Positions 45,501 through 59,604 of a stretch of 64,000 nucleotides of DNA are shown here, piece by piece. Every line of letters starts with the position of its first letter. Within the stretch, counting starts at the first letter, position 1. The position numbers and the translations under genes are program-made. The stretch lies in NCBI GenBank assembly GCA_035079385.1, contig JAVHKY010000052.1, forward strand, positions 5,518,001-5,582,000. The letters run 5' to 3'. Origin of the DNA: Aspidiotus rigidus. Its lineage: Eukaryota; Arthropoda; Insecta; Hemiptera; Diaspididae. Below the pieces are notes generated by a model that was not told where the DNA came from, searched no databases, and worked only from the letters and a program-made list of their open reading frames with translations.

Positions 45501-47991
45501 GAAATTTTTACAAGGTGCTCTTTCAAAAGGGAATCTCATTCTATGGGTGTGGGGGTCTTTTAGAAAATTTTGGCGTCCCGCCGTCCGGCAAAGACTGATC
45601 TACGAGAACAGAAGAGTAGAACTTCGGAAAATTTATACTTTTTTATAAATCTCCTTTCGTTAACTCGCAAGTGGATATTTTTTCAAGTCCCCTCCTGTCA
45701 TTTAGGTATAGTTTCTAAAGTCCAACTCCTTCGATGGTTGAGCTTTCAGGGAATCTAATGTTGAATTCAAACATCAAAACGAATTCATTCCGTAGAACAG
45801 GTTCGCAGGTTTCTCGTTTAACTTCGTCGTCGTTTTCTCATCAGTATTGAATTCAATGATATTTACTTAGAAATTCATAAATCGGAGTACAGACTACCAA
45901 ACTTTTGATTAATCCAAAGAAGAGTAAATTCTACCTTCCATGGTAAAGGCAAAAGTTTTCAAGCTCAAACTTGATAAGTTAACCGTTGAGTGATCGTGGG
46001 TACTTCAATTTACCCTCTTATCAAGCAAACCCCCAATTGTTTCATACAGAAATATATTCTAAATTGAAGAATTCCGTCTTCGAATTAGAAGTTTAGTTTG
46101 GCCATCAGCATATTTTCCGAATGTCATGAATTTTGTCATTGAAAAACACCACTTACAGCATAATTACTCTATACTTTATTTTCTTTCTTTTTCAGATGGT
46201 TAATCCATGCGGTCGGCATGTGTGTAGCGATTTGTGCTTACTAGCTCCCGGTTCAAAAGGCTTGAATTACTCATGTGCTTGCCCCAGTAATAAAAATTTA
46301 GCAGAAGATTCTTCCAAATGCGTTGAAATTCGTGAAAATCCCTTAGTACTAGCCGTTAAAAAAAATCGTATCTATTTAATGGAACATAGTCCTTTAGGAC
46401 GTTCTAAGATTGCAAGCCATCGTGTGCTTAATGAACTGTATGTTACGGCTGTAACGTATAATTCTCGCCAAGGTAAATGGGAAATGTTGTTTCTTGCCTC
46501 AATGTACGCCGAGCTCAATTACCTTTATCTTTTAAGACAGCAATACTCAACTTTTTTGAGGCACGATCAACTTTCAAAATTTCCAAATGTTCCGCGATCG
46601 ACCAAAAAAAAAGGAGGAGGAGGAGAAGGAGGAAACATTATATTATTTATTAAAACTTGTAATACAAAAATGACAGAAATTAGAATGACACTCGACAAAA
46701 ATATAACGCTTGGCGTAATGTACAGTAGACTAGATTTTGTTGGAGAGGGGCCAAACTAGCCTCGCTCACAGTATTTAGTATATCAATGTAGATAAAGGGG
46801 AGCTAAACCAGGTCAATGGATATAGTTTTAAATATATAAAAGTTTGAAGAACTTTGAACAAGGCAAGTCTGTTTATACTGTCGGAGAGGGTTGAACTAAG
46901 CGAGGAGGGTTGAGGCGGATATTGTTGAAGATGTATGATTTTTTTTTTTTTTGACAATTGCTCGAGAATGCTGGCGATCGACTGGATCGACCCGTTGAGG
47001 ACCGCTGTTTTAAGAGATAAAGGAAATCACCTTGACGTTGAAAAAATCTAATATGACCATAATCTATTTTAGAAACTTTGAAAATTAACAACCTTCTTTT
47101 GCGGTCAGTTTAATAGATTTTGAAAAAAAAAAATTCGGAAACAACTTCGGTAAAGCTTTTTTTTTTTTTTTATTATTTTTTCTTTCAATTTATGTGATAA
47201 ATTTTGTATGTCTGACAAGGCAGTTAGGATGAAGACAGTTTATTCTGGGTATCATTTAATCGACCGATAAAATAAAGTGTATGAACGATGAAGAAAAATA
47301 ATTCAACAATTAAAAAGTGAATTCTCGAAATAAAGAAGTAATGAACGATTAAATAAATGAATGCGGAATAAAATAACTCCACTGCAGTCGAAAAAATTCT
47401 AGTTCTCTTGAAAAATAAGTTGAACAACAAAAAATTCTAAAGAGCAATACACATCGTACATTAAAATAAAAGAATTGAAACCCGGTTTTCGACAGAAAAG
47501 TTTCATCACGGTAAATTAATCTTTGTAAAAAAAGAACGATACCCACAATAAACAATAAAATTTGACTTATCGATGTATTAAAAAAGTTTCGTAGAACTTA
47601 TCCGAGTTCGTCAGCGACTTCTCTTTGACGGTTCGGGTCGATCTGTTTTTTTGAGTAAGTTTACGCTTTTTACCCACAGATGAACCATCGTTCAAACCTC
47701 TCATGGACGTCGGTTCTGAGTAATACCTAAACGCAATTTCGCCCTGTACCTCTCTTATGACAAAATTTTTGAGGTGAAATCTATTACCTTATCCAAATTT
47801 GTCAGCAACTTCTAATCTGACGAATTGGGCTGATCTTTCCTCACCGGTCAGCTTTATTTTCTGAACGTTATTCCTGTAACTTGTATTTTCAAAATATTTC
47901 AGTATTATTAAGTGAATGTGCGAACATAATACTGTAAGTAAGTAGTAGAAAAAAAATGTAAAAAAAAAAATGTGTATTACATTTTTTTACC

Positions 47992-48027
<36 letters not shown>

Positions 48028-51000
48028 GATGTATTTTTTCATTGTTGAACTCATTTTAAATCAACATTATTTTATTGTAAAAAATCGTGCCAAGTGTAAC
48101 GCTAATTTATGAATTTTCTAACGTTCAAACACTAGATTTCAATGCATCGTTTATTCACTTTATTTCAACGAGCAATCACGGTGTCTTCGTTTATTTTATA
48201 CGAAGATTTTTTCGTGTTTTTCACGTCCGTTATACGTTCCGAATTCTGTAGAAAGTTTTATTCAAAAATTTTCCACGTGGATGTTGCGCTGTCGTCATAC
48301 AATCACAAATTGAGTTAGGATTATTATGAAAACCAACGTTTCGTTGTAATTTTATAACGTCGTCGAGATTCATTAGAATCGATTGTCCGGCTTATACAAA
48401 AAATTTTTGAATCTATTTATTGTCAGGATGAGCTTTTGTTTAATATAATATTGAAATTTTTTTTTGTTTGCTGAAACCTCAGACAAGAAAATGCGTTATT
48501 TTTGATATAATTGGTAAAAAGGTCGCGCGGATGTATTGAATATAATTTGTCTTTCGCTATTACAAAGAAAAAAGATACGCCTGTAGTTCTAGCGCCGTTT
48601 GTTTACCAAATCTGACAATACCTACTTAGTTATGATGTGACTCTGTTACAGATGCAATTCTACTTGCGGACTCATTTTCAAAATCCGTTTATACGTACAG
48701 TTTGCGTTACAAAGTTCTGAATCCACTCATTACTCATCGTCATGGACCTCTCGGTCTCATCATATCCATGGAATACGATTATTTTGGAAACAATGTCTAC
48801 TGGTGTGACGCTGATTCAGGGTCCGTGGAAGCATTTAGTCTGACTACGTTCTCTTCAACAGTAATCGTGGAAGGAACGTTCGCAGAATCTCCGATCAGTT
48901 TAACTTTAGCTCCTGAACACGGGTTAGTTGGTGTAAAATGAAGTATAAAAAGTCTGCGAGTTTGAATGATGATTTTTAAATTCCAGATTCATGTATGTAG
49001 CGTATGAAAATGTGTCCCAAGATGTTCGTGTGGAGAGAATATCAATGGATGGTAACAGGGTGACGAGAAAAAATATTGTTTACAATATTAATGCCGCAAA
49101 ATTACATTACAGTAAAGAACTAAAGAGATTGTTCTGGGCGAACATGGTTACAGGAGAAATTGAAAGTGCTGATATCGATGGTTAGTAATCATAATTTTCT
49201 ATTCACATTAGGTTAGTCTTTTTTACCAGTATTTTGTTTCATTAATGAAGGATATTTTTCGCAGGAAATGATCTATTTAAAATCGATGTTGCGGACTCGC
49301 TCTACAGTTTAACATCGTCCGGAGGCATCCTCTTCTGGTCGAGTTCGAGGTCCCCAATTATTAGCTGGCACAATTTCTATTCAGATGAATATTCAAGAAC
49401 TTTGAAATTGGGTAAACGCTGAGTTGAGCTATTGATGTCGTGAGCTCATTTTTCGAAATCAATCTTAATTAATTTGTTGTAGATTCCGCTTTCGGATTGG
49501 AGGGGGACGTTCTTCTAACTGTCCTGGACAGGTCAGAAAATACTAGTTCTCTTTGTTCTATAAATAATGGAGGATGTAGTCATTTGTGTTTGAGATCATA
49601 TGATTCGAGACCGATGAAGGTACGCTTATTTTCAAATTTGAATATGTTTTATATGGGATCCGTGATAAATAGCAGGATATTAGCTTCTAGTTCAACGTGA
49701 AAAAATATAGTTTTGGCTTTCGACTGTCCCTAAGAAAAACATTCGAAAAACTAACTTCAGCTCTTGGCTTGAACTTACGACTATCAAAATTGAAAAATGT
49801 ACAACTAACCAAGTAATCATAGTTGATTTTTGGCCTCAGCTTTTGACTTCCGGCTAGCTGCACTCAATCTTGTTTTGAAGTGTTACTATTGACTGTCATA
49901 GCTACGCTACTGCATTGTTCGAAGCTACATACTTTCAAACTTTCTTTCGAGCCAACCGCTGTTGATTTTGAAAATTTGTCATTAAAAAATTACGTAATTT
50001 GTGGGTATCAAGTACTCATGTTTTGGCTTATGCTATCACCCTCATACCATGCCCACTGATTTTGAATGCGGAGAATCCCTGATTATGGAATATAACGAAA
50101 GATACTTCGGTACACCAATTTCTACTCCTCTTCAGTGAGGCTAGAATCCGCGACGCTCGATCCCAAAAGACTTAATTTTTTAGGTGAGAGTCAGCTCTAC
50201 TTATCTTTTTTTTTTATTTATTCCAAAAAATAGCGTGATTTATCTCATCATTCGGTTATTTCCACTCGCTAATTTCACTTCTTCGTCCAGTACGTTCGTT
50301 GAATGTATAAAAATTTCACCACTATAGCTCCTTATTTCACGCTCTTTAATTTTATTTTCGAACCAAACCATCACGCCCTCCGTCACCTCCTGAGTAAGAT
50401 GATAGTAATTATTGTCACTATTTTTCTTCTTTTGAATTCAGATTTGTGGATGCCCCGCTGGTTTATCAATTGGAGCAGACGGTCAAACGTGTTCGAAACC
50501 AAAATCATGTTCGCTGGACGAATTTACTTGTTTTACCGGTGAATGCTTGCCTAGGAGCCACGTTTGCGACAGTAAGAAAGACTGTATACATGGAGAAGAC
50601 GAAGATTTGCAGCATTGTAGTGGACCCAAATGTCCGCCTGACCAGTTTCTCTGTTTTGATCAGTCTCGCTGTATCGATCGTAAATTGATTTGCGATAAAA
50701 AAGCTGATTGCGATGACAAGTCCGATGAAATTTGTGCCGGAAACTGTGCCGGAAGTGAATATTAAGAGTTGCTCATCTTGAAAGTATCTACTTTATGTGC
50801 GCGTAGATTCCTAGTAAAACTAAATTCTTGCAGATCAATTTACGTGCGATTCGGGCGAATGTATCGATCGGCAATTTCGATGTGACCTGAAAGTTGACTG
50901 TAGAGATGCGCATGACGAATTTCACTGTTCCTTAGTCAACTGCAGTGGGGACGAATTTCGATGCGACTCAGGCCAATGCATACCTAGGGACTGGAGATGT

Positions 51001-52395
51001 GATGAAGAACCGGATTGTACTGATGGCTCCGATGAATCAACGGATATTTGTGGTACGGGTAAAATTTACGTAGGTATGCATTACGTATCTGGCGGTAGTT
51101 CAATAAAAAGTTGATATCAGTTTTCCTTTCTCAGAACGAAACATAGATTGTTTAGCGTACGAATTCCGATGCAGTAACGAGAAATGTATCCATATGTCGC
51201 TCACATGTGACGGGTTCGACGATTGCGGAGATGATTCGGACGAGTATCGATGTTTTTCCCGCGAAGAACACAATGTACGCCATCGCGACTATATTTTCAA
51301 ATTGTGCAATCCAAAATTGGAATTTTTCTGTACATCTAACGAACGTCATTGTATTCCTCTTTCTGCCAGGTATAATGATCTCTTACCTGAGTAAATTTAA
51401 TAGTCGTGCCCAATTATTGTTTTGAATTCATTAATATTATTGATTGAGTAGGTACTCATGGAAAAGGTGTGCAATTTTAGTTTGCGAAAAGACAATACGA
51501 TCTTTTGAATTATGTTTCTCATGCTGAAAGTACGATTTCTAAGATATTTTCCTTATTTTTGATTTGAATGTATTTCGATTGTATTCCTTGACCCCGAATG
51601 TGAACACTGAACAGCCTACATAAATCTAATTGTTCAACTTATGATAAGCAGCAAAAACCTATTTCAATCAGAATAACTTAGTTACCCGTGCAAAGTTTTG
51701 AACGATTGTCATATCGCGGTATTCCATTCAAATTTATCTGAGATTATTTTTTATTTTGACATGTTCCATGTCTTTTCTCTCGCCGGACCCCGATTTTGAA
51801 ACTCGCGAGTACCCCCCCCCCCCCCCCCCGTCAAGAGAAATCTCTACCCCGTGGGTGATTCAGAAATTCGCGAGTACACCCGGCGTAATAATAATAAATA
51901 ATTAATTAATTAATTAATTAATTAATTAATAATTAAATAATTATTTAATTAAATAATTAAATAATTAAATAAATATATGATTAAATAATTAATATAATTA
52001 AATAATTAAATAAATAAATAAATAATTAAATAATTAAATAAATAAATAAATAATTAAATAATTAATATAATTAATAATTAGAAAATTTTCCAGCGCGCTA
52101 CCTCATATTTCTCATACAAGACTTATACGACGCCAAGATAGGTAAAGGGGTAAACGAATAATATCTCACGAACACTTGACCTAGTACAAGAATTAATAAT
52201 ATATAAATAAATAAATAAATAATTAAATAAATAAATAATTAATATAATTAATAATTAGAAAATCTCTACCCCGTGGGTGATTCAGAAATTCGCGAGTACA
52301 CCCCGCGTAATAATAATAATTAATTAATTAATTAATTAATTAATTAATTAATAATTAAATAATTAAATAAATAAATAATTATTATAATTAAATAA

Positions 52396-52429
<34 letters not shown>

Positions 52430-52921
52430 AAATAATTTAATAATTAAATAAATAAATAATTAAATAATTAATATAATTAATAATTAGAAAATTTTCCAAG
52501 TCCCTCTTCCTATCATATATGGCTGGATAGTCGAAATTTTTCCAAGTCCCCTAGACTTGAATTGTCTCATACCATTACAATACAACAGCGAGACAGGGGG
52601 CGAACGAGCGGAGCGAGTTCGCGCTACCTCATATTTCTCATACAAGACTTATACGACGCCAAGATAGGTAAAGGGGTAAACGAATAATATCTCACGAACA
52701 CTTGACCTAGTACAAGAATTAATAATATATAAATAAATAAATAAATAATTAAATAAATAAATAATTAATATAATTAATAATTAGAAAATCTCTACCCCGT
52801 GGGTGATTCAGAAATTCGCGAGTACACCCCGCGTAATAATAATAATTAATTAATTAATTAATTAATTAATTAATTAATAATTAAATAATTAAATAAATAA
52901 ATAATTATTATAATTAAATAA

Positions 52922-52955
<34 letters not shown>

Positions 52956-55900
52956 AAATAATTTAATAATTAAATAAATAAATAATTAAATAATTAATAT
53001 AATTAATAATTAGAAAATTTTCCAAGTCCCTCTTCCTATCATATATGGCTGGATAGTCGAAATTTTTCCAAGTCCCCTAGACTTGAATTGTCTCATACCA
53101 TTACAATACAACAGCGAGACAGGGGGCGAACGAGCGGAGCGAGTTCGCGCTACCTCATATTTCTCATACAAGACTTATACGACGCCAAGATAGGTAAAGG
53201 GGTAAACGAATAATATCTCACGAACACTTGACCTAGTAGAAGCCTAGACTGAAATATTTCATGATGACTGATAAAATATAAAAGACATGGAACATGATTT
53301 TCATTTATTTGGCTATGCCAGAAAATTTAATAAGACTACAATATGACCAAGTTACATTTTTTTTTTTTTTCGTATAATTTAGTGTATTTTGGAACGGCTA
53401 GAGTAGTACAGCATTTGCCTAATTTTATCAGATGGAATAATACACATATGTTTCAAAGGAGTGAACTAGCACATATTGTTTGATTTAGGTGTAACGGTAC
53501 AAAGGAATGCGTCAGAGGTGAGGATGAAGAATATTGCTCTGTGGATAGTAATCCATGCACGCCAGGAAAAGAATTTTTTTGCGCTCTCCATCATAATTGT
53601 ATTCCTATGGAGTTGGTCTGCGACAACAATGATGATTGCGGGGACGGTTCAGATGAAACGCGCGAAGCTTGTTTCAATAAACCAATGAAGAGTAATGCAT
53701 GAATGCCTCTTTTTTTTGTGAATTCATTAATTAGTTGCGAGAGTTCTTCATTATTTTTTTGACTATAGATAAACCGTGTGCTGGTTTCAAATGCAATAGT
53801 AGCGAATGTATCGCTCTCTCCAAGATGTGTGATAATATTGGGGACTGTTCGGATAAATCCGATGAAAATAAAAAATGCTGTGAGATTTTCTTTACTTTGA
53901 GCGATATTATTGTTTGAATATTTCCGTTAATGAGACATATTTTTTTCAGATATGAAGTGCGAGGGTTTTGGTTGCTCTCAGAAATGTTTTTCTACTCCAC
54001 ACGGACCAGAATGCAGATGTAAAAACGGTTTCGAGCTCTCTGTAGATAATAAAACCTGCGTTGATGTCAACGAATGTGAATTGGGTATTTGCGCTCAGAA
54101 ATGTACGAATTTAGCGGGTGGTTTCTCTTGTGGATGTTATACCCCAGATTATTTATTACGTCGCGATCGCGTATCTTGTAAAGCGTCGGGTGAGTTTTTG
54201 GTACCAACTACTCCTCTATAAAATTCACTCTTGTTTCTCCAGAGGAAATGTCTGCTGTCGATCTTTCATAATTTGAAATTTTTTACCTTAGAGATTTAGT
54301 GCTATTTCGATTCCTGAGCTGCCCGATACGATAAATATCAGTGAGTTAAGATAGGAGCAGTGTGAGAGCTGTTCCTTTGCGGGCTTGTAGAAAAAAAAAA
54401 TCGTATCAACTATCTTATTCTGTCAATCTAGTAACGAAAAATAAATAAATAAATAAAATAGGCTCAGTACTTTAATGATTTTGTTGACATGGGGGGTGAT
54501 TTGGTTCAAGGGAGGGCTCGCGCTGTTCTCGAGTTTAGGAGGGAATAAGTACATCTGAAAAATACCTTGACTGATAGAATTGGAAATTCCTCATGTTCTC
54601 TATTACTTGAGAAAACAAAAACTACAAATTTTGTGACACTTTTCTTCGAATTTTTTTACGCAATTTTACTCTTTCCCATTTAATCTTAATTTTATCTTTG
54701 ACTTTTTTTTGGAAAACTCGGACGTAAAACTTTCTCTTCATACACACATGAACCGGTGTAAAATTTTCATTTTGGGTTGTATTCGTTATTTTGTTTCTAA
54801 GCAGGCCTACGGTAATTTCGTTTATTGATTGAATCAAGAAATTTTTCAAAAGATCTTTCAATTTCGATAATTTTATGAAGACAATTACTTTTTTACTTTT
54901 TGACGGACATGGGGTATACACAGCTCGAAGTTGGTTACAAACTTGCATAAGCAAGCTCTGGATAGTGGAGCGGAGATATTATGTGAATAAGTAGTAGGAA
55001 TTCAAAAAATTTATCCTGTTTGTAGTGGTGATCTCGGTCAGAATGTCATGCAATTTCTAGGCTGTTGTTAACAGTGCAGTGCCTGAACGTAATTTCTATG
55101 ATCTTGCCAAGATGATGTTAACTTTTGAGTAAAGGGATTTGACTAGTCAACTATTCCCGAAAAGTTTTGTTTGCGAACTTGTTGCGTACCTAATAAGCAT
55201 TTAAGGAGTATTCGAGGCTAATTCAGATTGATGAACATGCACTGAAAAAAGTGTGGCAAAAATTACGAAATTGGTAAGAAAGTGACAATGTTTTTAGCGT
55301 CGTTTTTGCCTTGGTACTACAGCAGATTTTGCTAAATTCTTTCGCTTTAAAAGTAAGAATATTATTGAAGTTGGACCACGTGAGTTGGACATTCGTCCTT
55401 CTTTTACTAAGTTTTGTGGGGATGTGTTGATGTTGCAGCGTATTGTAGTCTGTGTTGGTGTTGCGACGCGCTACTCAGCCTTATCATTCTTCATCATTAT
55501 ACCTTGTAGACACTTGTTCTTGTTCGTAGTCATTTCTTGTTGCTTTCCATCGTTACCTACAGTTTAAAGTGGTTTTTGCTAAATTTTTCCCTCGGGAGTA
55601 TTTCATAAAACCGTCTCTACACATATACGTATTTTGCAAGTTTCTTAACCGTCTATTTTATGACTACTTCTAATTCGAATTTTTCAGGTCCATCTTTCAT
55701 GTACGTTGTTGCTTCTAAGAATATGCTGTACGTGACCTCCAATAACTTGAAGCACACTACTGAACTACAGTTGTTGAAGCCTAAATTCAATTCAATTTTG
55801 AAAATCGATGTGGATGGATTCCATAATCATGTTTATATTTTATGTTAGTATTAAAACTATCGAAATCAGCGGCGGATTTAAGGGGGGGAGGTTGGGGGTT

Positions 55901-58011
55901 TAAACCCCCCCCCCTTCGTAAAAAAAAAAGAAAGAAAGCAAAAAAGAGGAAAAAGGAAAAAATGAACGAGATAAATATTCTAAAAGCCTTCCTTCCCATA
56001 ACCCCCCTAAAAAAATTCCTAGATCCACCACTGATCGAAATCTCACATTATCACATTCTTACCCGATTATATTCGTTAATTTTGGAATGTTTAGTGGAAA
56101 ACGATATCATAGAAAAAGTGTCGTTGGATGACCAAGATAACAGAACGCAATTTTATGCTCCACAAATTACCGATTTCACTGTCGATTGGATCACCGAGAC
56201 TTTGTACGTGATTCATGATCATAGGTGCATCAATGCATCGAATTTTGATTGGGTCAACTCGCAGAAGAGGATATTTAATATTAATCTGTATACATCTCAT
56301 GAATATTTCTATATATCAGCGTTGTCAGTGGATCCAGTTGCAGGGTTAGTTCTTTTTCTTCTTAAGCGAAGGAAGGTACACAATTGTACTTGAAGCAGGT
56401 ACTTATCATTGCATCAGGTATCAATGCATAGGAACGAGGAAGACTATGCGAAAACTCACAATAGACTAAAAAGATTTTCTTTTAGTTGAAAGAATTTATT
56501 GGTGGATTGGAACAATTTAAATTATGAGAAAAGTTGACCTAAATCCACCGAGGAATGTTTTTTTGATGACGTTTCGAACGCGTGATTGGTCTTTCTCACA
56601 ATCAAATACGACATTCCTCGGTGGATTTATGTCAACTTTTTTCTTAATTTAAAAAAAAAATCCTTCTTTTGTGTACTAGAGAATTTCATGCAGCTACTTT
56701 TTTTTCCTCTTTATTTTACATGATATTGAGATTTAAAATTAGTTCTATTATACAAATTACCTATTGAATTTGTATTTACAGTTATCTATTTTGGTATGAA
56801 AGTGAGATAGATATTCTCGGTAGCGTCGGTATGATACGACGTGCTGATTGTACCGGTGAGAATGTTGTAACTCTTCTACCAGGGTTATGGTATCCTGTGC
56901 GGGAAATAGTGATCGATTCATTCAACCGACGTTTGTATTGGTTCGATCTACAACGTGAGGCTATCTATCGAATGGATTATGATGCGTCCAGTATCGAAAA
57001 TATGCTTGATTCTGAAGTTTGTTGGAAACTAATTTAAAAAAAAAAAATCATATCCAATTCTAGTTCGAGTTTGTTTTCTATTGATTTACATTTTCAATTC
57101 TAGGGCGAGATCACAACCTTCACTTTATTCGAAAATTCAATTTACTTCGTCTCCCCGGGATTTATAACTATTCGAAAATGTAAAATTTATGGATTGCCTC
57201 CGAAACAGTGCGAATTCGTCAAAGTTAATATGCATGAAATACGCCATTTAAGTATTCTACAGCCGAATCTTCAACGAACTGGTAATGAATTTAGTTTGCC
57301 ATATAGGTTGATCGTAAAGATGAACTACGGTAATTGAGTATCTTCAAGATCTATGTTTTAATTTAACCTGTAATGATTTAATTTTAGTACGAAATCTATG
57401 TGAAGAGTACTCCTGTTCAGATTATGGCCTTTGTTCAATGTCGCCAACCGGCCCTCAGTGTGTCTGTCCGAATGGAAAAATACAAAACGAAAATGTCATT
57501 TGCTCGCAAACGGTTAGAAAAATCATCTTTCTATAATAGGCGCAGATGAGTTATGCGATAATGCAAATCAGAAAAGGAATCCAAATGATCGAAAATTAAA
57601 GATATCGGGTTTTTGGTAAAGCTATTAAATTCGATTTATTGGTTTTAGGGCGCGTTTTCTGAATTCGTTAGCAGCACCAATAATACTGTTGGTTCGTATT
57701 TTGCTCATTTCGTGATTTTCTGCTTGTTAGCCGGAGTTGTTTGGATAACATTCTCTCATTTTATCAAACGGAAAGGAAAAATTTTGCACAGGTTGGTCCA
57801 TTATTCCTAGTTTGAAATTTGAAATAAGTTATCCCGTTGAGTGTTACATTTGAATACGTATTTTTTAAGGTTGCATTTTCACAATCCTGTGTACGAGTCA
57901 TCGCATAAAGGTCGAGCGAGTGCATCGCAAGCGCTTCTCAATGCTGAGGAACATCCTTGCGAAAATCGCCCAGTATTCGAAGTGGCAATTCGTGAAAGGA
58001 CAGCCCGGTAA
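39548..58011 (+). CDS. VgR: Vitellogenin receptor (LDL-receptor family)
   Basis: Exons: 39548-39632, 39708-39830, 39904-40034, 40142-40285, 40363-40477, 40758-40916, 43622-43729, 43810-43935, 44008-44235, 44313-44487, 44559-44760, 44909-45106, 46196-46472, 48652-48922, 48987-49180, 49265-49411, 49483-49619, 50442-50754, 50834-51052, 51135-51369, 53489-53691, 53769-53879, 53950-54189, 55688-55843, 56095-56344, 56782-57016, 57104-57281, 57388-57512, 57649-57791, 57870-58011; 1789 residues. Order: signal peptide; five LDLa repeats (30-250); EGFs; YWTD propeller (331-598); EGF; propeller (640-894); EGF; eight LDLa repeats (966-1300); two EGFs; third propeller; EGF; membrane helix (about 1711-1731); tail with FHNPVY (1746-1751), the clathrin internalisation motif. 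The 5+8 layout and the length are those of insect vitellogenin receptors, which import yolk protein into oocytes. Confidence 0.93.
40917..43621. other. Receptor intron 6 with degenerate repeats
   Basis: Includes a dispersed-repeat scrap at 41497-41560, C-runs (42474-42485 and 43050-43060), a G-run at 43256-43270, a tRNA A-box-like word ATGGCTCAATTGGT at 42670, and TTTTCCAAGTCCCC segments at 42990-43060 that recur at 52490-52555. The 41700-41950 stretch resembles decayed element sequence but no domain is readable. Confidence 0.45.
45342..45487. repeat. Hairpin MITE in receptor intron 12
   Basis: The 36-bp arms (TATCGATACCGTAGAACG ... CTCGTAAGCCA and complement) differ at one position and enclose about 75 bp. 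Flanks fit a TA duplication. Confidence 0.75.
46473..48651. other. Receptor intron 13
   Basis: AT-rich, with A-runs at 47990-48026 and T-runs near 46930 and 47157. Two related passages (47600-47645 and 47800-47835) share TTATCC, GTCAGC and ACTTCT words. No gene seen. Confidence 0.5.
49620..50441. other. Receptor intron 17
   Basis: No mobile element or gene recognised. Confidence 0.5.
51790..53335. repeat. Tandemly duplicated repeat block in receptor intron 20
   Basis: The block beginning AATCTCTACCCCGTGGGTGA occurs at 51840, 52261 and 52787. The last two copies are 526 bp apart and almost identical, each holding (ATTA)n/(AAAT)n microsatellite, TTTTCCAAGTCCC, CGAACGAGCGGAGCGAG and the dispersed repeat also seen at 12480. 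The near identity indicates a recent tandem duplication or an assembly artefact. Confidence 0.85.
54190..55687. other. Receptor intron 23
   Basis: No coding exon or identifiable element; short (AAAT)n run near 54440. Confidence 0.5.
55867..56033. mobile_element. hAT MITE of 167 bp in receptor intron 24
   Basis: Flanked by the exact 8-bp repeat ATCGAAAT (55859-55866 and 56034-56041). Ends CAGCGGCGGATTTA and, complemented, CAGTGGTGGATCTAG: the familiar CAGnGGCGGATCTA type of hAT terminus. The interior has G-, C- and A-runs. It stops 61 bp before the next coding exon. Confidence 0.85.
56517..56652. repeat. Hairpin repeat in receptor intron 25
   Basis: The 42-bp arms contain AATCCACCGAGGAATGT and its complement. 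The loop, on the minus strand, reads AAGACCAATCACGCGTTCGA followed by AACGTC, a string reminiscent of Penelope-type terminal repeats, but a CTGATGA box is missing. Confidence 0.6.
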
Positions 58012-58120
58012 AAATGTTCAACTGCCACATGAAAAGGTAAATTGACGAATTAACTTGATGTTAAGAATGTTCTGAGTTGGAGCTAAGATGAAATTTGAGA
58101 GAGTGAATGAGTATTTCTAA

Positions 58121-58126
58121 AATAAA
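58121..58126 (+). terminator. Candidate receptor polyadenylation signal
   Basis: AATAAA 110 bp after the receptor stop codon. Confidence 0.4.
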
Positions 58127-59598
58127 TCAAATAAGTATCATTGTGTGAAAGATTTATTTTTTCTGTTTGTAGCTTTGTTGATAGATTGTTAGTATTGTTT
58201 GACGCGACTCTAAAAGATCATTTGAAATTTAGAAATAGTTAGCCTCCTCATGTTGTATCTTGCCGTAAATGAACTTTCGTCATTTTCTTACTATGAAAGA
58301 CAATAATGTCTGGTATAGTTGTTTTTTTTGTGGGATGAATTCTATACAACGGGCGCGAAAAGAGAAAAGTCTTGCTGTACGGTAGTTTACTTCTTCTCCG
58401 TATCCACATAGTGCTTCGATTGTTTTTTTTTACCTTAACTATTAATATTAAAATTGTTCATTTTTGATAACTTAGAATGACTATCCGTTTGATGAGAAAA
58501 ATACGTTCAATTGCCTTACATCACAAAGAGATTTGTGTTCATTGGTTCACTGCTCTCATTGTAAAATAATATCTTCTCTATGTATGGAAGAACTGTTTGT
58601 TAAATTATGAAGTTGCGAGGATTTATCACATTTTGTTCACAGACCGTCGAACTTAGAAAAATTCTGACCTCCATCCTTCATTGTGAATGTTGTAGAGTGT
58701 GAGATATTGAAACTTCTTATTCAATTGCTTACCTCAACATTTTTTCTGAAACTTATTATGTGTGTTGCAGGATCCGAGACAATTGTCTATAATCATGAAA
58801 CATATATTTTAGTGAGAAAGGCGTTCACTTAAAAAGCTCCAGTTGGGTTTCAAGGTGCTTACCCGTGTGGCCAGTCAAAATCATTGTTTATAATTAGTTT
58901 CTGAAATGAAATATTTTCTTGTTATACTTTCTAAAATTTTCCAATGTTGTGATTTATCAATGGATTTATTCATTTAGGTATCTGTTAATTAGTATTCCAA
59001 AGAATATGTGAATATTCTTGTAATATTCGAAACCTCGTTAACATGGTTCGGTGTCTATTTAGTTGTCGTTCGTTTTTTTATTTCAATTTAGGTTATTTTA
59101 CTCACCTAATAGAAACTTTTATTTTCAAATATCCTTGTAATATAAGTATCTCGAATTGTTGTATTTTTCCTATATTTTTCGTACGAGTACGAGTGTATGG
59201 CAAGCTTCTCGATGCGATGCCAAGGGCGCGACGAGTAGTCTCCCAATCGATACCTACTGGATTTTATTAGAACTTACGTACAGTTTATTCCACCATTAAT
59301 AGGAAATTCATTGCAGTAAACTTGTACAACATAATAATGCTGATCATTCATTGACATTTTTCACTGAAATCTTTTTGCGAACTTCTAGAACAATTTTTTG
59401 GGACAACTACCAATTAATTCAATATTCAAACAAACATGAGACTAAAAACGTTCTTTTAACATTTCAAACCGCAATAGAGGTAACTTCTATCTTTTTCAAT
59501 CGATATAGAGTTCCTAGACGACATGACAATACTTTCTATTTCCTCTCATTTTCAGGCTCGTCTTCCCAAGTAACTACATATTTCAAACTTTATAATCG

Positions 59599-59604
59599 CT
59601 CCCT
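59599..59604 (-). terminator. Candidate CK2 beta polyadenylation signal
   Basis: AATAAA on the minus strand 154 bp after the stop codon. Confidence 0.4.

Noticed and set aside
46133..46759. ORF of 208 codons
   Set aside because: Only 46196-46472 is a real receptor exon; the rest reads through the intron.
47150..47560. AT-rich minus-strand ORFs
   Set aside because: Composition is explained by AT bias; no domain.
51900..52480. Array resembling CRISPR-like regular repeats
   Set aside because: It is microsatellite (ATTA/AAAT) within a tandem duplication in a eukaryotic intron, without spacers.
56562..56620. Possible second hammerhead motif
   Set aside because: A CGAAAC-type box is present on the minus strand but the CTGATGA box is missing.
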